Shown one piece after another: positions 53,801 to 61,740 of a stretch of DNA of 64,000 bases (position 1 is the stretch's first letter; each line of letters starts with the position of its first letter). The notes under the pieces are model-generated. The model ran no database searches, was not told the origin of the DNA, and was given only the letters and a program-made list of their open reading frames with translations. The stretch covers positions 16,515,871-16,579,870 of the forward strand of contig OZ024892.1 in the NCBI GenBank assembly GCA_964017195.1, read 5' to 3'. The position numbers and the translations under genes were made by a program. Source of the stretch: Siderastrea radians (lineage: Eukaryota; Cnidaria; Anthozoa; Scleractinia; Rhizangiidae).

Positions 53801-55936
53801 AAATGATAAAATACACACTCCCTTGTTTTACACAATTTAAAGTGCTTAATTCAAAGACCAGCAAATGTCGCCGATCTAGGATTGCTGAATACTGTTACAT
53901 TTAACAACTTACAATGATTGTACTCAGACCATACCCTGTTTACAGTGGGACAGACTCGGATAGAATTTTATACCCTCTTTAGGATAGAGAGGCCACGCCC
54001 CTGTATAGGCTATATAAGAGAGTACCCCCCCGCCCAGGACATAACAAAGGAGGTAAGGTGCCCTTCTTCCCACGACCCTTCTGCCTACAAAGTTCCATGA
54101 ATCATTTTGCCAGGAATGATCACTGAAAAGACTACAACTCAGTCAACTCTCATATCATGAAACTGCCTCCCTTTTGCACTTTGCATTGTAAACTCAATTC
54201 AGTTCAATATTTATTGCAGTACCTGAAGCTATACTATACTGTGGGCCTCCCCACGCTACTCCGAGGTCTTCATCATCATCTGCATCATTACCACCAAGAG
54301 ACAGACCATGAGACTGCTTCATGAAGTCTGCAACCTCTTTTTGACTCACCCAGGTGGCATTAGAGTCAACAAGCTCAAAAGATCCTGTGTCATCATTGAA
54401 AGGATTAGGGCGAGGCTTTCTGTCATCTTCATCCTCCCAGTCAAACACCTCTTCACTATAAAATATGCACATTTAACTATCAGATGTTTGTTTCACAGCA
54501 TAACAAATACATAAATTGGAACCTCAAGATTCATTTAACCTTTTAACCCTTTAACTTCCAAGAGTGTCTCCAAAACCCAAAATCAAGAAAAATACCAAAT
54601 TTCATTTTCCAAAATATTGAAAAACAAATAGTACCTACTGAAAGTGCAGAAGTGCATTCTTTTCAAGAATGGTGACACCATAGGATTTCGTTCGTAGACT
54701 TAAAAGTTGAAACTATATTAGAAGTTTCCATAATTGACTCTGGAGTGAAAGGGTGAGATGCAACTCAATGGAAGTGCTCAAAATACCAACTTACATACAG
54801 TTATTTGTTATGGTTAGATGACCAACCGGACTTACAAGAAGACACAAGTGGTTCACAAGTTGAAGACCAGCCATTTCAATGTTGCCTTGTATATGCAAAC
54901 AGGAGATTAGACAAAAACAAGAGCAACCTTGCATCGCACTGCATGGCTGCAAATGGTTTTAGACATGCTTTGAGCTTAATCAAAGTGTATGCAAATCATT
55001 GCAATATGCAAGAACATTTTGTTGTCTCTTTAAGTGACCACTCTCATAAACTGTTAGTGACAATTAATTTCCCTTCAAGCAACTACCTTCAAGGAACCAA
55101 GTCTGAATCAGATCCCAAACAAATAGTCAAATACCGCATTTACAAATCTCTCCCAAGCTGTGACTAAGGTACAACAGAAATTCAACTGTAGAAACCAAAT
55201 AGTGTCCCAAAGTCATAGCATTTTCCACCTGCCTTAATTATTTACATCTTTATGTGGTCAGGGCTAGAAGTTTAAGGATTGGTAAGCACAAGGATTTGTT
55301 TAGGAATCCGAAGCCTACAAGTTACACCTCACCATATTATATAGCATTGTCAGGGACAGCCACTGCACTCAGGGGCCCTTGGCTACGAAATACGAGATCA
55401 AGGGCTTTTGTACTTTGGAATGGAGTATTTTCAAATTGGAATTATTATATTTGGATGATGTATATGGATAGGAAACAGAGCCGTGTGAAGATGTCACCCC
55501 TGACAACAAGGCTTTCAATTTCTGACGTTTTTCAGCTGACAGTGGTTGCAGCTGACATTCAAGGTGTCGTTCGATGTTTTGAAAACCTCACAGACAAATT
55601 GAAACCGCCGCATTCTTTTCGCACTTTGCATCAACGGTGACATAGAAAATTCTTATAGTTAAGCTTATAGGAAAAAATAAAATATAAGCATACAGCGTTA
55701 TAAAAACCTTATAACCTTATTCTTGATTCTTGAGCTTTACTCTTTCTCACCTTTGGGACAACTGTTGGAAACTGAGTCCACGAGACTTCAAGAAACAAAA
55801 TATATAATAGACAAGTTGAGGTTTACAATACCATGGAGCCCCTTTCTTCCTTGATTCAAAAGCGCTAATTCCAATACGTGAAATGCAAAATGCTGAAGAA
55901 AACAGTTCTAAAGAATTCCTAATTTCTTACCGCCAT
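33461..55936 (-). CDS. VIPAS39: VIPAS39 (SPE-39/VIPAR), complete 20-exon gene
   Basis: VIPAS39 binds VPS33B in the CHEVI complex, which works in late endosome/lysosome and recycling traffic. Coding exons (minus): 55931-55936, 55751-55785, 54223-54455, 50190-50297, 49474-49683, 48338-48420, 48172-48240, 47885-47977, 46829-46862, 45657-45759, 45555-45585, 43931-44004, 40547-40637, 40294-40428, 39509-39550, 38731-38820, 38299-38385, 34902-34991, 34115-34219, 33461-33481. They sum to 1,740 nt, 579 residues plus stop, all in phase. Diagnostic segments: an acidic N-terminus (VFDWEDEDD), YKSLRDKLSLLDCAI then MHDGNAIT, VTLYYCCRYHF, SDKQYEWTALSARAKIKQW, IGFNKVAELLHQHGAP, LATKIKCHNVAIETL, KDRQQLDKYRSQL, and the invariant C-terminus QIRWKN. 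These follow the Vps16 C-terminal-like fold of the family. Length is close to the vertebrate protein (about 490) plus a longer Ser-rich linker. Introns hold a LINE and many MITEs. Confidence 0.95.
34000..34095 (-). mobile_element. tRNA-derived SINE head
   Basis: On the minus strand AGTGGAGTGAGTGAGACCGC resembles an A-box region and CCAGGTTTGACTCCC a B box, ~35 bp apart, followed by GCGCCATATGTGGG. It is about 20 bp from the donor of VIPAS39 exon 19. No intact cloverleaf. Confidence 0.5.
34115..34219 (-). CDS. VIPAS39: VIPAS39 exon 19
   Basis: 105 nt encoding MKDRQQLDKYRSQLRG and AKITEYMNNS; donor GTAAGT. Confidence 0.93.
34350..34530. repeat. ~105-bp tandem repeat, locus 2
   Basis: About two units with TGAGCAGT, TTCCTGTAGTACTGTTTATTA, GAAATCCTGAAGTGTGACCA and TTCAAA. 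Confidence 0.8.
34902..34991 (-). CDS. VIPAS39: VIPAS39 exon 18
   Basis: 90 nt encoding YLNLIDDLNERLSLATKIKC and HNVAIE. Confidence 0.93.
35746..35811. repeat. (AAT)n microsatellite
   Basis: About 22 pure AAT units in a VIPAS39 intron, close to the 3' end of a LINE. Confidence 0.95.
35885..37985 (-). mobile_element. 5'-truncated jockey/CR1-group LINE
   Basis: A LINE in VIPAS39 intron 17, same strand as the gene. The endonuclease domain is missing (break near 37985, just before SCPWLTQDVKREM). The 3' part ends in TCTAAAATCT-type sequence near 35900, followed by the (AAT)n tract. Confidence 0.8.
35995..37985 (-). pseudogene. LINE reverse transcriptase, frameshifted
   Basis: RT blocks in order: KKATGLDNFPPGLLK, VAKVIPLFKSG, NYRPISILPILSKILEK, YQFGFRSNRSTE, FIDLSKAFDTVSH, GVPQESILGPLLF, the catalytic ITYADDT, and LIINLKKGKTEVMLFGT. 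The usual Gly of GVPQGS is Glu here. Near 36645 one base is missing from an A run, so the C-terminal part (FNKTYKKAAGRVNLLRRI and on, to 35995) is in another frame. Not functional as it stands. Confidence 0.85.
38299..38385 (-). CDS. VIPAS39: VIPAS39 exon 17
   Basis: 87 nt encoding GWFGSVKMKSVIGFNKVAEL and LHQHGAPEQ. Confidence 0.93.
38731..38820 (-). CDS. VIPAS39: VIPAS39 exon 16
   Basis: 90 nt encoding SDKQYEWTALSARAKIKQW, near identical to vertebrate DKQYVLTALAARAKLRAW. Confidence 0.93.
39509..39550 (-). CDS. VIPAS39: VIPAS39 exon 15 (42 nt)
   Basis: NQYSSPLAIRAKFK between CTACAG and GTATGT; matches FSSPVNLKKTFK. Confidence 0.88.
39675..40150. repeat. ~110-bp tandem repeat, locus 3
   Basis: About four units with TGAGCAGTACTTTCCTGTGG, GATGAAATCCTAAAGTGTGA and CCATTCAAATGAAAGCTACT. 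Confidence 0.85.
40294..40428 (-). CDS. VIPAS39: VIPAS39 exon 14
   Basis: 135 nt, phase 0, encoding VTLYYCCRYHFGEPE; donor GTACTG. Confidence 0.9.
40547..40637 (-). CDS. VIPAS39: VIPAS39 exon 13
   Basis: 91 nt encoding YPQLAEQTNHLKEYIDLIEQ, equivalent to DHYTLLERQIIIE in register. Confidence 0.88.
40911..41293. mobile_element. 383-bp piggyBac-like MITE
   Basis: Flanked by TTAA (40907-40910) and TTAA (41294-41297). Terminal repeats AGGGACTATGTCACG and (right, read inward) AGGGGCTACGTCACG. Confidence 0.8.
41298..42206. mobile_element. 909-bp piggyBac-like non-autonomous element sharing a TTAA with its neighbour
   Basis: Terminal repeats AGACTCTCTGTCGACCACAA and (right, inward) AGACTCTCTGTCAACTACAA extend to GCGCG, ~32 bp. 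Flanks are TTAA at 41294-41297 and 42207-42210. No transposase ORF seen. Confidence 0.75.
43931..44004 (-). CDS. VIPAS39: VIPAS39 exon 12
   Basis: 74 nt encoding MLQFNQAIKSKDPGVRLTKL, matching the ...QDPDKR... region. Confidence 0.87.
45079..45155 (+). mobile_element. tRNA-derived SINE or tRNA-like relic
   Basis: GAGCAGTGATGAGAGCGCTAA resembles an A-box arm and CCAGGTTCGAATCTGG is an almost perfect B box and T arm. No acceptor stem closes, so it is not a tRNA gene. Confidence 0.55.
45272..45542. mobile_element. 271-bp hAT-like MITE beside a VIPAS39 splice donor
   Basis: Terminal repeats AGAGCTGCAAATA and (right, inward) AGGGCTACAAATA. The 8-bp flanks TGGAGTAC and GGGAGTAC differ by one base, as expected of a hAT target duplication. 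The inside is rich in TGTCCGA/TCGGACA inversions. Confidence 0.75.
45555..45585 (-). CDS. VIPAS39: VIPAS39 exon 11 (31 nt)
   Basis: TTTAGAGAG acceptor and GTAAGT donor; encodes LATLSAKCFY and is needed to join exons 10 and 12 in phase. A hAT-like MITE begins 12 nt into the downstream intron. Confidence 0.75.
45657..45759 (-). CDS. VIPAS39: VIPAS39 exon 10
   Basis: 103 nt encoding VLHDEIRTRPEAVNHLCKYL and YTELTELY; donor GTAGGT. Confidence 0.9.
46829..46862 (-). CDS. VIPAS39: VIPAS39 exon 9 (34 nt)
   Basis: TTTTTTCAG then AVLFLRKTVKQ then GTAAGT; equivalent to AVLIFLKRTLSKE. Confidence 0.85.
47885..47977 (-). CDS. VIPAS39: VIPAS39 exon 8
   Basis: 93 nt encoding EVYKSLRDKLSLLDCAIKMH and DGNAITA, matching the best conserved N-terminal block of the family. 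Confidence 0.92.
48172..48240 (-). CDS. VIPAS39: VIPAS39 exon 7
   Basis: 69 nt encoding AMPSIQETVKKIIQGQ; donor GTATAG chosen because it keeps phase with exon 8. Confidence 0.85.
48338..48420 (-). CDS. VIPAS39: VIPAS39 exon 6
   Basis: 83 nt encoding VSVTEYNKLQAEIQQLKRD, a short coiled coil. Confidence 0.88.
49474..49683 (-). CDS. VIPAS39: VIPAS39 exon 5
   Basis: 210 nt with a long serine run (SSSSMSSSSSSSSSH) from a TCATCATC-type repeat; phase 2 in, phase 1 out. Confidence 0.85.
50190..50297 (-). CDS. VIPAS39: VIPAS39 exon 4
   Basis: 108 nt encoding a basic/serine linker (SRSDSAAKSVRTRPAQPSP). Confidence 0.85.
50397..50489. repeat. (TATG)n microsatellite
   Basis: About 20 TATG units, open on both strands but not coding, between VIPAS39 exons 3 and 4. 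Confidence 0.95.
50492..50645. mobile_element. MITE with poly-G termini
   Basis: Left CCGGGGGGGG...AGTCCCATGTGA is inverted on the right as TCACATGGGAGTGCACCCCCCC, with GATGCTCTT/AAGAGCATC further in. Confidence 0.75.
52303..52548. mobile_element. Foldback element with ~32-bp arms
   Basis: AGAGGTTGACAAACTGATAA continuing to CTGTACTGTAC (52303-52335) is inverted at 52517-52548 with two mismatches. Confidence 0.7.
53160..53510. repeat. GATC-dense degenerate repeat
   Basis: 19 GATC sites in about 345 bp, eight or so as GGATCC, spaced irregularly by 10-35 bp, often as AGGATCCTATAA or AAGATCCTATT. Lies in VIPAS39 intron 3. Confidence 0.85.
54223..54455 (-). CDS. VIPAS39: VIPAS39 exon 3 (acidic N-terminal region)
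   Basis: 233 nt encoding EEVFDWEDEDDRKPRPNPF and a second acidic stretch (GNDADDDEDLG). Confidence 0.88.
54456..55750. other. VIPAS39 intron 2 with two unexplained plus-strand frames
   Basis: Plus-strand open frames of 120 and 128 codons (54805-55167, 55254-55640) follow each other in different frames. Neither matches a family I know, and I saw no splice pattern. They could be a decayed mobile element. Confidence 0.35.
55751..55785 (-). CDS. VIPAS39: VIPAS39 exon 2
   Basis: 35 nt after TTCTTGAAG, encoding SRGLSFQQLSQ, ending AG| before GTGAGA. Confidence 0.7.
55931..55936 (-). CDS. VIPAS39: VIPAS39 exon 1 (start, 6 coding nt)
   Basis: CAAAG-ATGGCG then GTAAGA. A good initiation context, phase 0 into exon 2. 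Confidence 0.7.
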
Positions 55937-56040
55937 CTTTGAGCACTTCCGTAATGGTAAGCTACTTTGTGTAATTCTTATCAGGGTGTACGACAGGAGA
56001 CTCTAGTTCCCAGAGCACCTCGTATTTAGATAGGTCGCGG

Positions 56041-56184
56041 CCCACCACGATTCCCCAAACTAGCTAAGGAACGATATTATAAAACAAACGTTAACTCCAT
56101 TCATTGGCCAAGGTGCATGAATGAATGTACTTAACGTTTGTTTTAATTTACATATTGTTTCGTAGTTTGGGGAATCGTGGTGGG
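56041..56184. mobile_element. 144-bp foldback MITE upstream of VIPAS39
   Basis: CCCACCACGATTCCCCAAACTA and its inverse at 56163-56184 are perfect; inside, AAAACAAACGTTAA pairs with TTAACGTTTGTTTT. It starts 105 bp upstream of the VIPAS39 ATG. Confidence 0.85.
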
Positions 56185-56325
56185 TATATCCATGAGATCT
56201 CTGCCAGTCGCGGTCAGTTCTATGAAATATCCAAAAGGGCAAAATTGCTTCAGAAAACTATAAATCTTTGAATTGTTTGTAAACTCCACGATGAAAGTTC
56301 AATAGCCATGATTAGTATTGTTTGT

Positions 56326-56435
56326 CTGACTGACTGACTGACTGACTGACTGTTTGTTTGTTTGTTTGTTTGTTTGTTTGTCTGTCTGTTTGTTTGTTTG
56401 TTTGTCTGTCTGTTTGTTTGTTTGTTTGTTTGTTG
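56326..56435. repeat. (GACT)n and (GTTT)n simple repeats
   Basis: Seven or so GACT units followed by GTTT/GTCT units. Confidence 0.9.
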
Positions 56436-57868
56436 GAAGTATCGTCCAAGCCTTCCTCTCAAAAAGAACACTCCATTTTCGTACTCAATAACCCATAGTG
56501 GTCACCAAGTACAACCTCTTTTCTTTAATTAAAAGTCCGGATCTTGGGATTTCAAGGTTTTGATGTGATTTATACTACACAATATTTTACACTGATCAAC
56601 ATCTCTTAAAACTTGAAGCCTTCAATCCTGGTTGAGAGACAGCGTTAAAATTTTTTTGCTGCAGTTGTAACACCGTATCCTAGATTACACCTGTCGTTAA
56701 ACTGCAAATCCTCTCCTTTTTCTCTCAAAACGAGTGGACAGGGGCTCAGTGTGATCGCTAAAAGCGTAACGAAAATAGGGACAAGATTACGTCGTGAATT
56801 TTTTTTGACAAATGTCACTTAGCCAAAAGTAACATTTACTCGTAACCGAAAATCACCTGCTGATTTGCAAACGATTTCCGAAGATTGCTACCGACAAAAG
56901 AAGTTCGGCAAAAAAATCTGTTGTTTTATTTTTATTGCAGAAGGTTTCGGAAGGCATGTGTTCACGTGTGTTCGGGTACTCTGGCATAGGCTCAAACGTC
57001 GCAGATTTAGAGGATGGATTGCGCGGCTGGCCCTCCCACTGAATTTCCCTTTCCAATGGATAAAAACAACCAAATTAACGAAAAAAATAGTTCCACGTTT
57101 TATCGCACTGCCGATCCTAGGAGGATGAAGACGTTCTAACTTTTTGCACCAAATCTAAAGCCGACTGAGGTAAAACTAAAGAAATGTAAACCGACTATTT
57201 CTCGTTTTTTCGATAGAATATCGTAGAAGAACAAGAAGAATTTATTGCATTAGTGTTTATTCAGCCTTTTCACTTTTAAGCCTTCAAAACTACGGGAGCA
57301 TGTCCCCAGAGAAACAATCCCCCTTCCCAATCAATTGCAAAAGTCATTGCTCCTCCAATGTCTATTTTGGGCTCATTTTCCCTGGTCGCCTGTAAGCCTA
57401 ACACTGACCCGAAAAGTGTTATGTTTATGCAATCACAAACCTTTTTGGTGCTTCTCTAAAACATTTCCGCAGATAATGCAAATCAAGCACGGTCGCAGAC
57501 AAAGGAAACAAGCCCCATCTGTCTCTAGCCAGCTGACTCCTCTCTTTCTGGGCCAAGCATAATTTTTTGGCGAAATAAAGAAACTGCATGTTACCGCGCT
57601 ATGGGTTTTATAGGAATGCAACGGACTGAACATCCAACCGGGAATACGCTAAAACACCAGTGGGGGGAATCTTGTTTATAAACAACAGGGATGAACATCG
57701 TAATTTTCAGAAAGAAGCCTCCTCATGGAAGACACCAGAAACTCGTTTTATGAAAAGCGCTTTTAGTTTTATTAATTTTCACCGTTAAGAGTCACAAAAA
57801 ACAGTTTACATGTCTAATACATCCTACACTGGGCATCTAATACACAAGATGCCCAAAGCAGTTTACTT

Positions 57869-57874
57869 TATTAA
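57869..57874 (-). terminator. Candidate poly(A) signal of the secreted-peptide gene
   Basis: AATAAA on the minus strand within the line GCGGTTAATAAAGTAAAC, about 25 nt after the stop codon. Confidence 0.6.
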
Positions 57875-57896
57875 CCGCGTTGGTGACCATTACGTT

Positions 57897-58063
57897 TTAC
57901 CCGCGGGTCGGGCGGGTTGAGCGAGTCGGGGGTCTGGTTGGAGGGCGTGGCCTTACAGGTCTTGGGGTGCAGTTGTAGAACACGTACAGCCTGTTATTGA
58001 TCACGACATAACCTGAATGGCCGACCACAATCCAGCCTTTGAACCCTGGCCTCATGCCTGGAA
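57897..58063 (-). other. Secreted-peptide gene, exon 3 (terminal)
   Basis: TTTCTTTCAG then 54 codons and TAA; GWIVVGHSGYVVINN block, last Cys and the Arg/Pro-rich tail. Confidence 0.7.
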
Positions 58064-58689
58064 CTGAAAGAAAAAAACAAAAACAAAGGGTTACATCAGG
58101 CCAAATCCTAACATGGTAAATTTTACTTTATTCAAGTCTGAAACCAGGGTAGGAAAACTCGATTAGCCCTTCTAGTACGGTTAATCCTACCTAAAAACAA
58201 ATATCATAACCAACGACACAACTTAACCAAAATACATAATTATCACTTTGCACCTTCTCGGATTGTTTAGCTCGTCTTTCGAAGAGAAAGATTTATAGGC
58301 TAACATAGGTTCATATGTTCGGTTTCTTTAACTTAAAATTTAGGTTGCAGAATATTTTGGGCAACGCAACCTTATTCACCGAAACGATCCTTTCGATGCC
58401 CCTAAATACAGCTTAATTAACCGCGTTAAATGTACACAAAACGTTACTTACCATAGCAACGCGCTCTGAAACAGTAGCAAACTCTAAAGAAAGCACTGTT
58501 GATATTAGAAGGAATGCCGATGGGAACAATGACTTTATTTGGGAATGAGTCGGCGCCGGTCTTGTTCCTTTGGCTCTTCGTTCAGTGGAGATTCTTCTGC
58601 GGTGTTGGCAGCGTTTCATCGGTGTTTCTTTCAGCTTTCAAAAAAGCTAAGCACAACCCCACAAAAACCAATACCTCCATCAAGCGCAT
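57897..58689 (-). pseudogene. Predicted secreted Cys- and Arg/Pro-rich peptide gene (frame broken in this sequence)
   Basis: Coding exons 58452-58689 and 57897-58063, with a probable 5' leader exon near 58917-58972. ATG at 58689 begins a good signal peptide (MRLMEVLVFVGLCLAFLKA). The frame meets TGA at 58584-58582 after 35 codons. Beyond it the same frame is open and runs across the splice (CYG|gtaagt to ttcag|TT CCA) to TAA. It encodes VIVPIGIPSNI, FRVCYCFRARCYVPG, GFKGWIVVGHSGYVVINNRL and an Arg/Pro-rich tail (CTPRPVRPRPPTRPPTR). Between, the +1 frame reads an acidic pro-piece ending in DRRR, a typical convertase site. Two opposite one-base shifts, by mutation or assembly error, would explain this. 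Pre-pro layout with a four-Cys cationic end resembles antimicrobial peptides, but by composition only. TATA box and AATAAA are present. Confidence 0.65.
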
Positions 58690-58695
58690 CTCTGA
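58452..58695 (-). other. Secreted-peptide gene, exon 2
   Basis: Acceptor CCCGTAG, then TCAGAG-ATG; donor TATG|GTAAGT. Carries the signal peptide, pro-region and first Cys cluster. Confidence 0.65.
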
Positions 58696-58995
58696 CTACG
58701 GGAAAACAACATGAAAATAAAGTGAATTTCCAAAAAAAAAAAAACTACAAAATGGCTTTTGACCCCTTTAATCGCAAGACACAAGAAAATATCGATCAGC
58801 TCAACTAGCGCGACAGAAAAGTCGCCAACTTAGTCTTTTTGTACACAAAAGATTCCCTGGGACATGGCTAGCGTTAATAAAAAGCAATATATCAAAGTTA
58901 TACAACAGTCACCTACTTAACGTTTCAAAAGTGGCCTGTGCTTCAACTGCTGCTGGAAAGTTTGCTCTCTCGAAACTACAGCTGAGCAGGCCTAG

Positions 58996-59002
58996 TTTTA
59001 TA
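58996..59002 (-). promoter_or_regulatory. TATA box of the secreted-peptide gene
   Basis: TATAAAA on the minus strand. A start ~30 bp downstream would give a ~55-nt leader exon ending at a GTAGGT donor (58916). Confidence 0.6.
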
Positions 59003-59049
59003 CCGTTTCGACAGAAAACCAATATTCAAAACACAATAGACATGGAGTT

Positions 59050-59079
59050 GTTTTTGTTGTTGTTGTTGTTGTTGTTGTT
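59050..59079. repeat. (GTT)n microsatellite
   Basis: About nine TTG/GTT units just upstream of the TATA box above. Confidence 0.9.
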
Positions 59080-59879
59080 TTTTGTCTACGTAAAAGCTGA
59101 GTATACTTAAAGCACAAAACACTCTTGAAGACGCCTACCTGGCTACTTTAATAGGGACTGAAAATTTTCCGTATTCAAACACGCAAATGCTGCAAACAAT
59201 GCGCGGGAACACTGGAAACGTTCAAGACACAAGCGATCCAATATAGTGAACCCATCTGATACAAGTGTTTCAAAAGCTAAAAAAACTAAGCAGGGTATAA
59301 AACCAAGAACGAATTAATACGTATAAAAAGGGATTAATCTACATATATCTATAATTAATTGTTAAAGTTAATTAAGTTAAATCAGAAACTCATAAGTCCT
59401 TATGAGTTTCTGGTTAAATTAAATGTATGATTTATATAAAAATGTATATACATTGGATCTGTGTATATAAATAAGATGACATCAAAGGCAATTACTACAT
59501 TGGCAGCCGATATAATTCATCTTATTGCGAAAAGATGAGAAATTAACACTCAAAAGAAACAAACGAAATACTTTCCTTGTAGCGGCTGTGGTTAAATGGT
59601 TGAAGGCAGGTTAATTTTAACAATAGCATTTAGTGACCTTTCTTTTGAAAAGACGCAGAATACCTTAACCAAAGAGCATAGATAAGATTTGTGTGAGTTT
59701 AAAGAAACTGATGTTAGGATCTTCAGTTATCGAAAAATGGTAGCATTTCGGCTTTATCACAGGTGCTAAACTAAACATAAATAACCTGTTTTTATGTGTG
59801 CAAACATAAAAATCCTACACAGGCTCTGGACAAACCGACTCAACATTGAACATTGCTAAATCCAACTTTGTTTACGGTG

Positions 59880-60250
59880 TGGAACCAGGAGACCAAACGA
59901 TTTAAAAAACAACATATTTCCATTCAGCATTGCTCAACACTTGTTGGATTCAATATGTTACACGTACTTGGCTATCCTGTTGAATGATGTTGAATGTTAA
60001 CTGGTGTTTCCTGCTCGTGCCAGCCTAACGAATTCAACCGATTCTTTTTCGCACTTGAGAAAAAAAGAAATGTTGGATGGTGCTTGAATCGAAAGTTTGA
60101 TGGCAATAAACGTTCGTTCAACACCTCAGCTTCAACATCATTCAGCATCATCCAACATCATTTCACACGGTGGCCAAACACGCGCATTATGTTGAAATTA
60201 ACAACGTTGGACGCTGTTGGATGGAAATGTCGGATCCGTTTTTTCGGGGC
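59880..60250. repeat. Region rich in TTGAATG/CATTCAAC and CAACATCAT motifs
   Basis: GTTGAATGATGTTGAATG near 59978 is echoed inverted as CAACATCATTCAGCATCATC near 60133, suggesting a decayed inverted-repeat element; borders unclear. Confidence 0.5.
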
Positions 60251-61339
60251 CTTTAGTCCATTTTGTCAATAAAATATTCTGCAAACGTGATCTAATTACT
60301 GTGGAATGCAGAAATTATTCAACCACTCCAATCTTGTAGCTTTTTACATTTTTCTAGTAAAAGACACGCCGGAGAAACACTCGAAAGCAGGTGGGCGTTT
60401 TAAACACAAAAGATTCTTTTAAAAGGCCTTAAAGATAACTAAGACCTTTGTTTAAATACGCCGTGAAAGCTACAAACAACCAATATAGTGGAAACACTGA
60501 AAACATTCTTTGGAAACCAGCTATCAATCTGTGTACCCCCGAACTTGAAATTGTGAAGGTATTTTAAGAGACGTATTCGTAAAAAATTCGCTTTCCACGT
60601 CAGTTATTTTAGATCTGCACAATTTTTTCTTCAAAGCTATCGATCGACTCTAGTGACGTGTGTCATGAAATTTAAAACACATAGTTCATGCCAAAAGTAC
60701 AAAAATTGGATCAAGCATCTTTGAAGTTTAATTTCTCTCGCACTGCTAATCAATATTATTCTTTTAACTCAATAAAAGGTCTATTGTAGCTGGTATTTCC
60801 TTCGGTATACATAAAGGGCAATTTTATAGCCTAGAATGTTGCAGATATTTGTCCTATATCACTCTGATTGACACGTGTTGAATTTTTCTTTGCACCATGA
60901 ATATGAGCAGTTACCGAAAAACTCTATTGAGTTACATTATTTTATAGTTCAGTCAGGGTGCTTTTGCAAACGTAGACCTAATTCCGCGCAATTAGCAATT
61001 GTAAGAAGAAAAAGAGAAAAAATAAAGAATATTTACATATATAAATAGATAAGAGGTGAGATACAATAAAACAGGAAATTGAGATATTTTTCTGTATAAG
61101 AAAGGACTAGGGTATGCTAAGTGATTAATAGGTACCAAATAGAAGTTACATCGTATACTAAGCGGTCTAGAATTGTCCTAAGAAAGTGACAAAGTGTAAA
61201 GGGCAACCTAAAATCAGTGAATGATACCAAAAATACATGCCTTATCCGGTGCTGTGAAGTTCTTTAAAGCTACAATTTCGGCATTTACAGAGACCGTTAA
61301 AATATAGGCAGCACAGAACCAATTTTCACTCCCGCAATA

Positions 61340-61740
61340 GTGGTTCTAAATTTTGAGTCTGTGGATAAAATTCTAAAGTGTGACCATTCAAATGAAAGCT
61401 ACTGAGCAGTACTTTCCTGTGGTACTGTTACTATATACGTTGGTTCTAAATTTTGAGTCTGTGAATGAATTCCTAAAGTGGAACCATTCAAGTGAAAGAT
61501 AATGCGCCAAACTTCTGTGCTGCTGTTTACAATGTTGCACAAGGTGGTTCGAACCTTTAAGACTGTGGATGAAATCTTTAAGTGTGACCATTCACAATGA
61601 AACTGAGCCACTGAGTAGGATATTTCTGTGGTGCTGTTTATTATGCTGCAAAAGGTGGTTCAAACTTTTCAGTATGAGATCCTGAAGTGTTACCATTCAA
61701 ATAAACGTTAATGAGCGGACTACTTTCCATTAGCTCCTGT
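61340..61740. repeat. ~105-bp tandem repeat, locus 4
   Basis: Four units starting near 61342, 61441, 61549 and 61656, each with GGTTC(T)AAA.TTTTGAGTCTG, GTGTGACCATTCA and CTGTGGTGCTGTTTA. Confidence 0.88.

Larger units (their letters stand above)
55937..57896. other. Upstream of VIPAS39 and downstream of the secreted-peptide gene
   Basis: Contains the foldback at 56041-56184, simple repeats at 56326-56435 and an unassigned cationic plus-strand frame at 56941-57129. No clear gene. Confidence 0.5.

Noticed and set aside
58413..58808. Frames overlapping the secreted-peptide exon on both strands (68 and 89 codons)
   Set aside because: The minus-strand one uses a third frame without signal peptide and ignores the splice donor; the plus-strand one is its complement.
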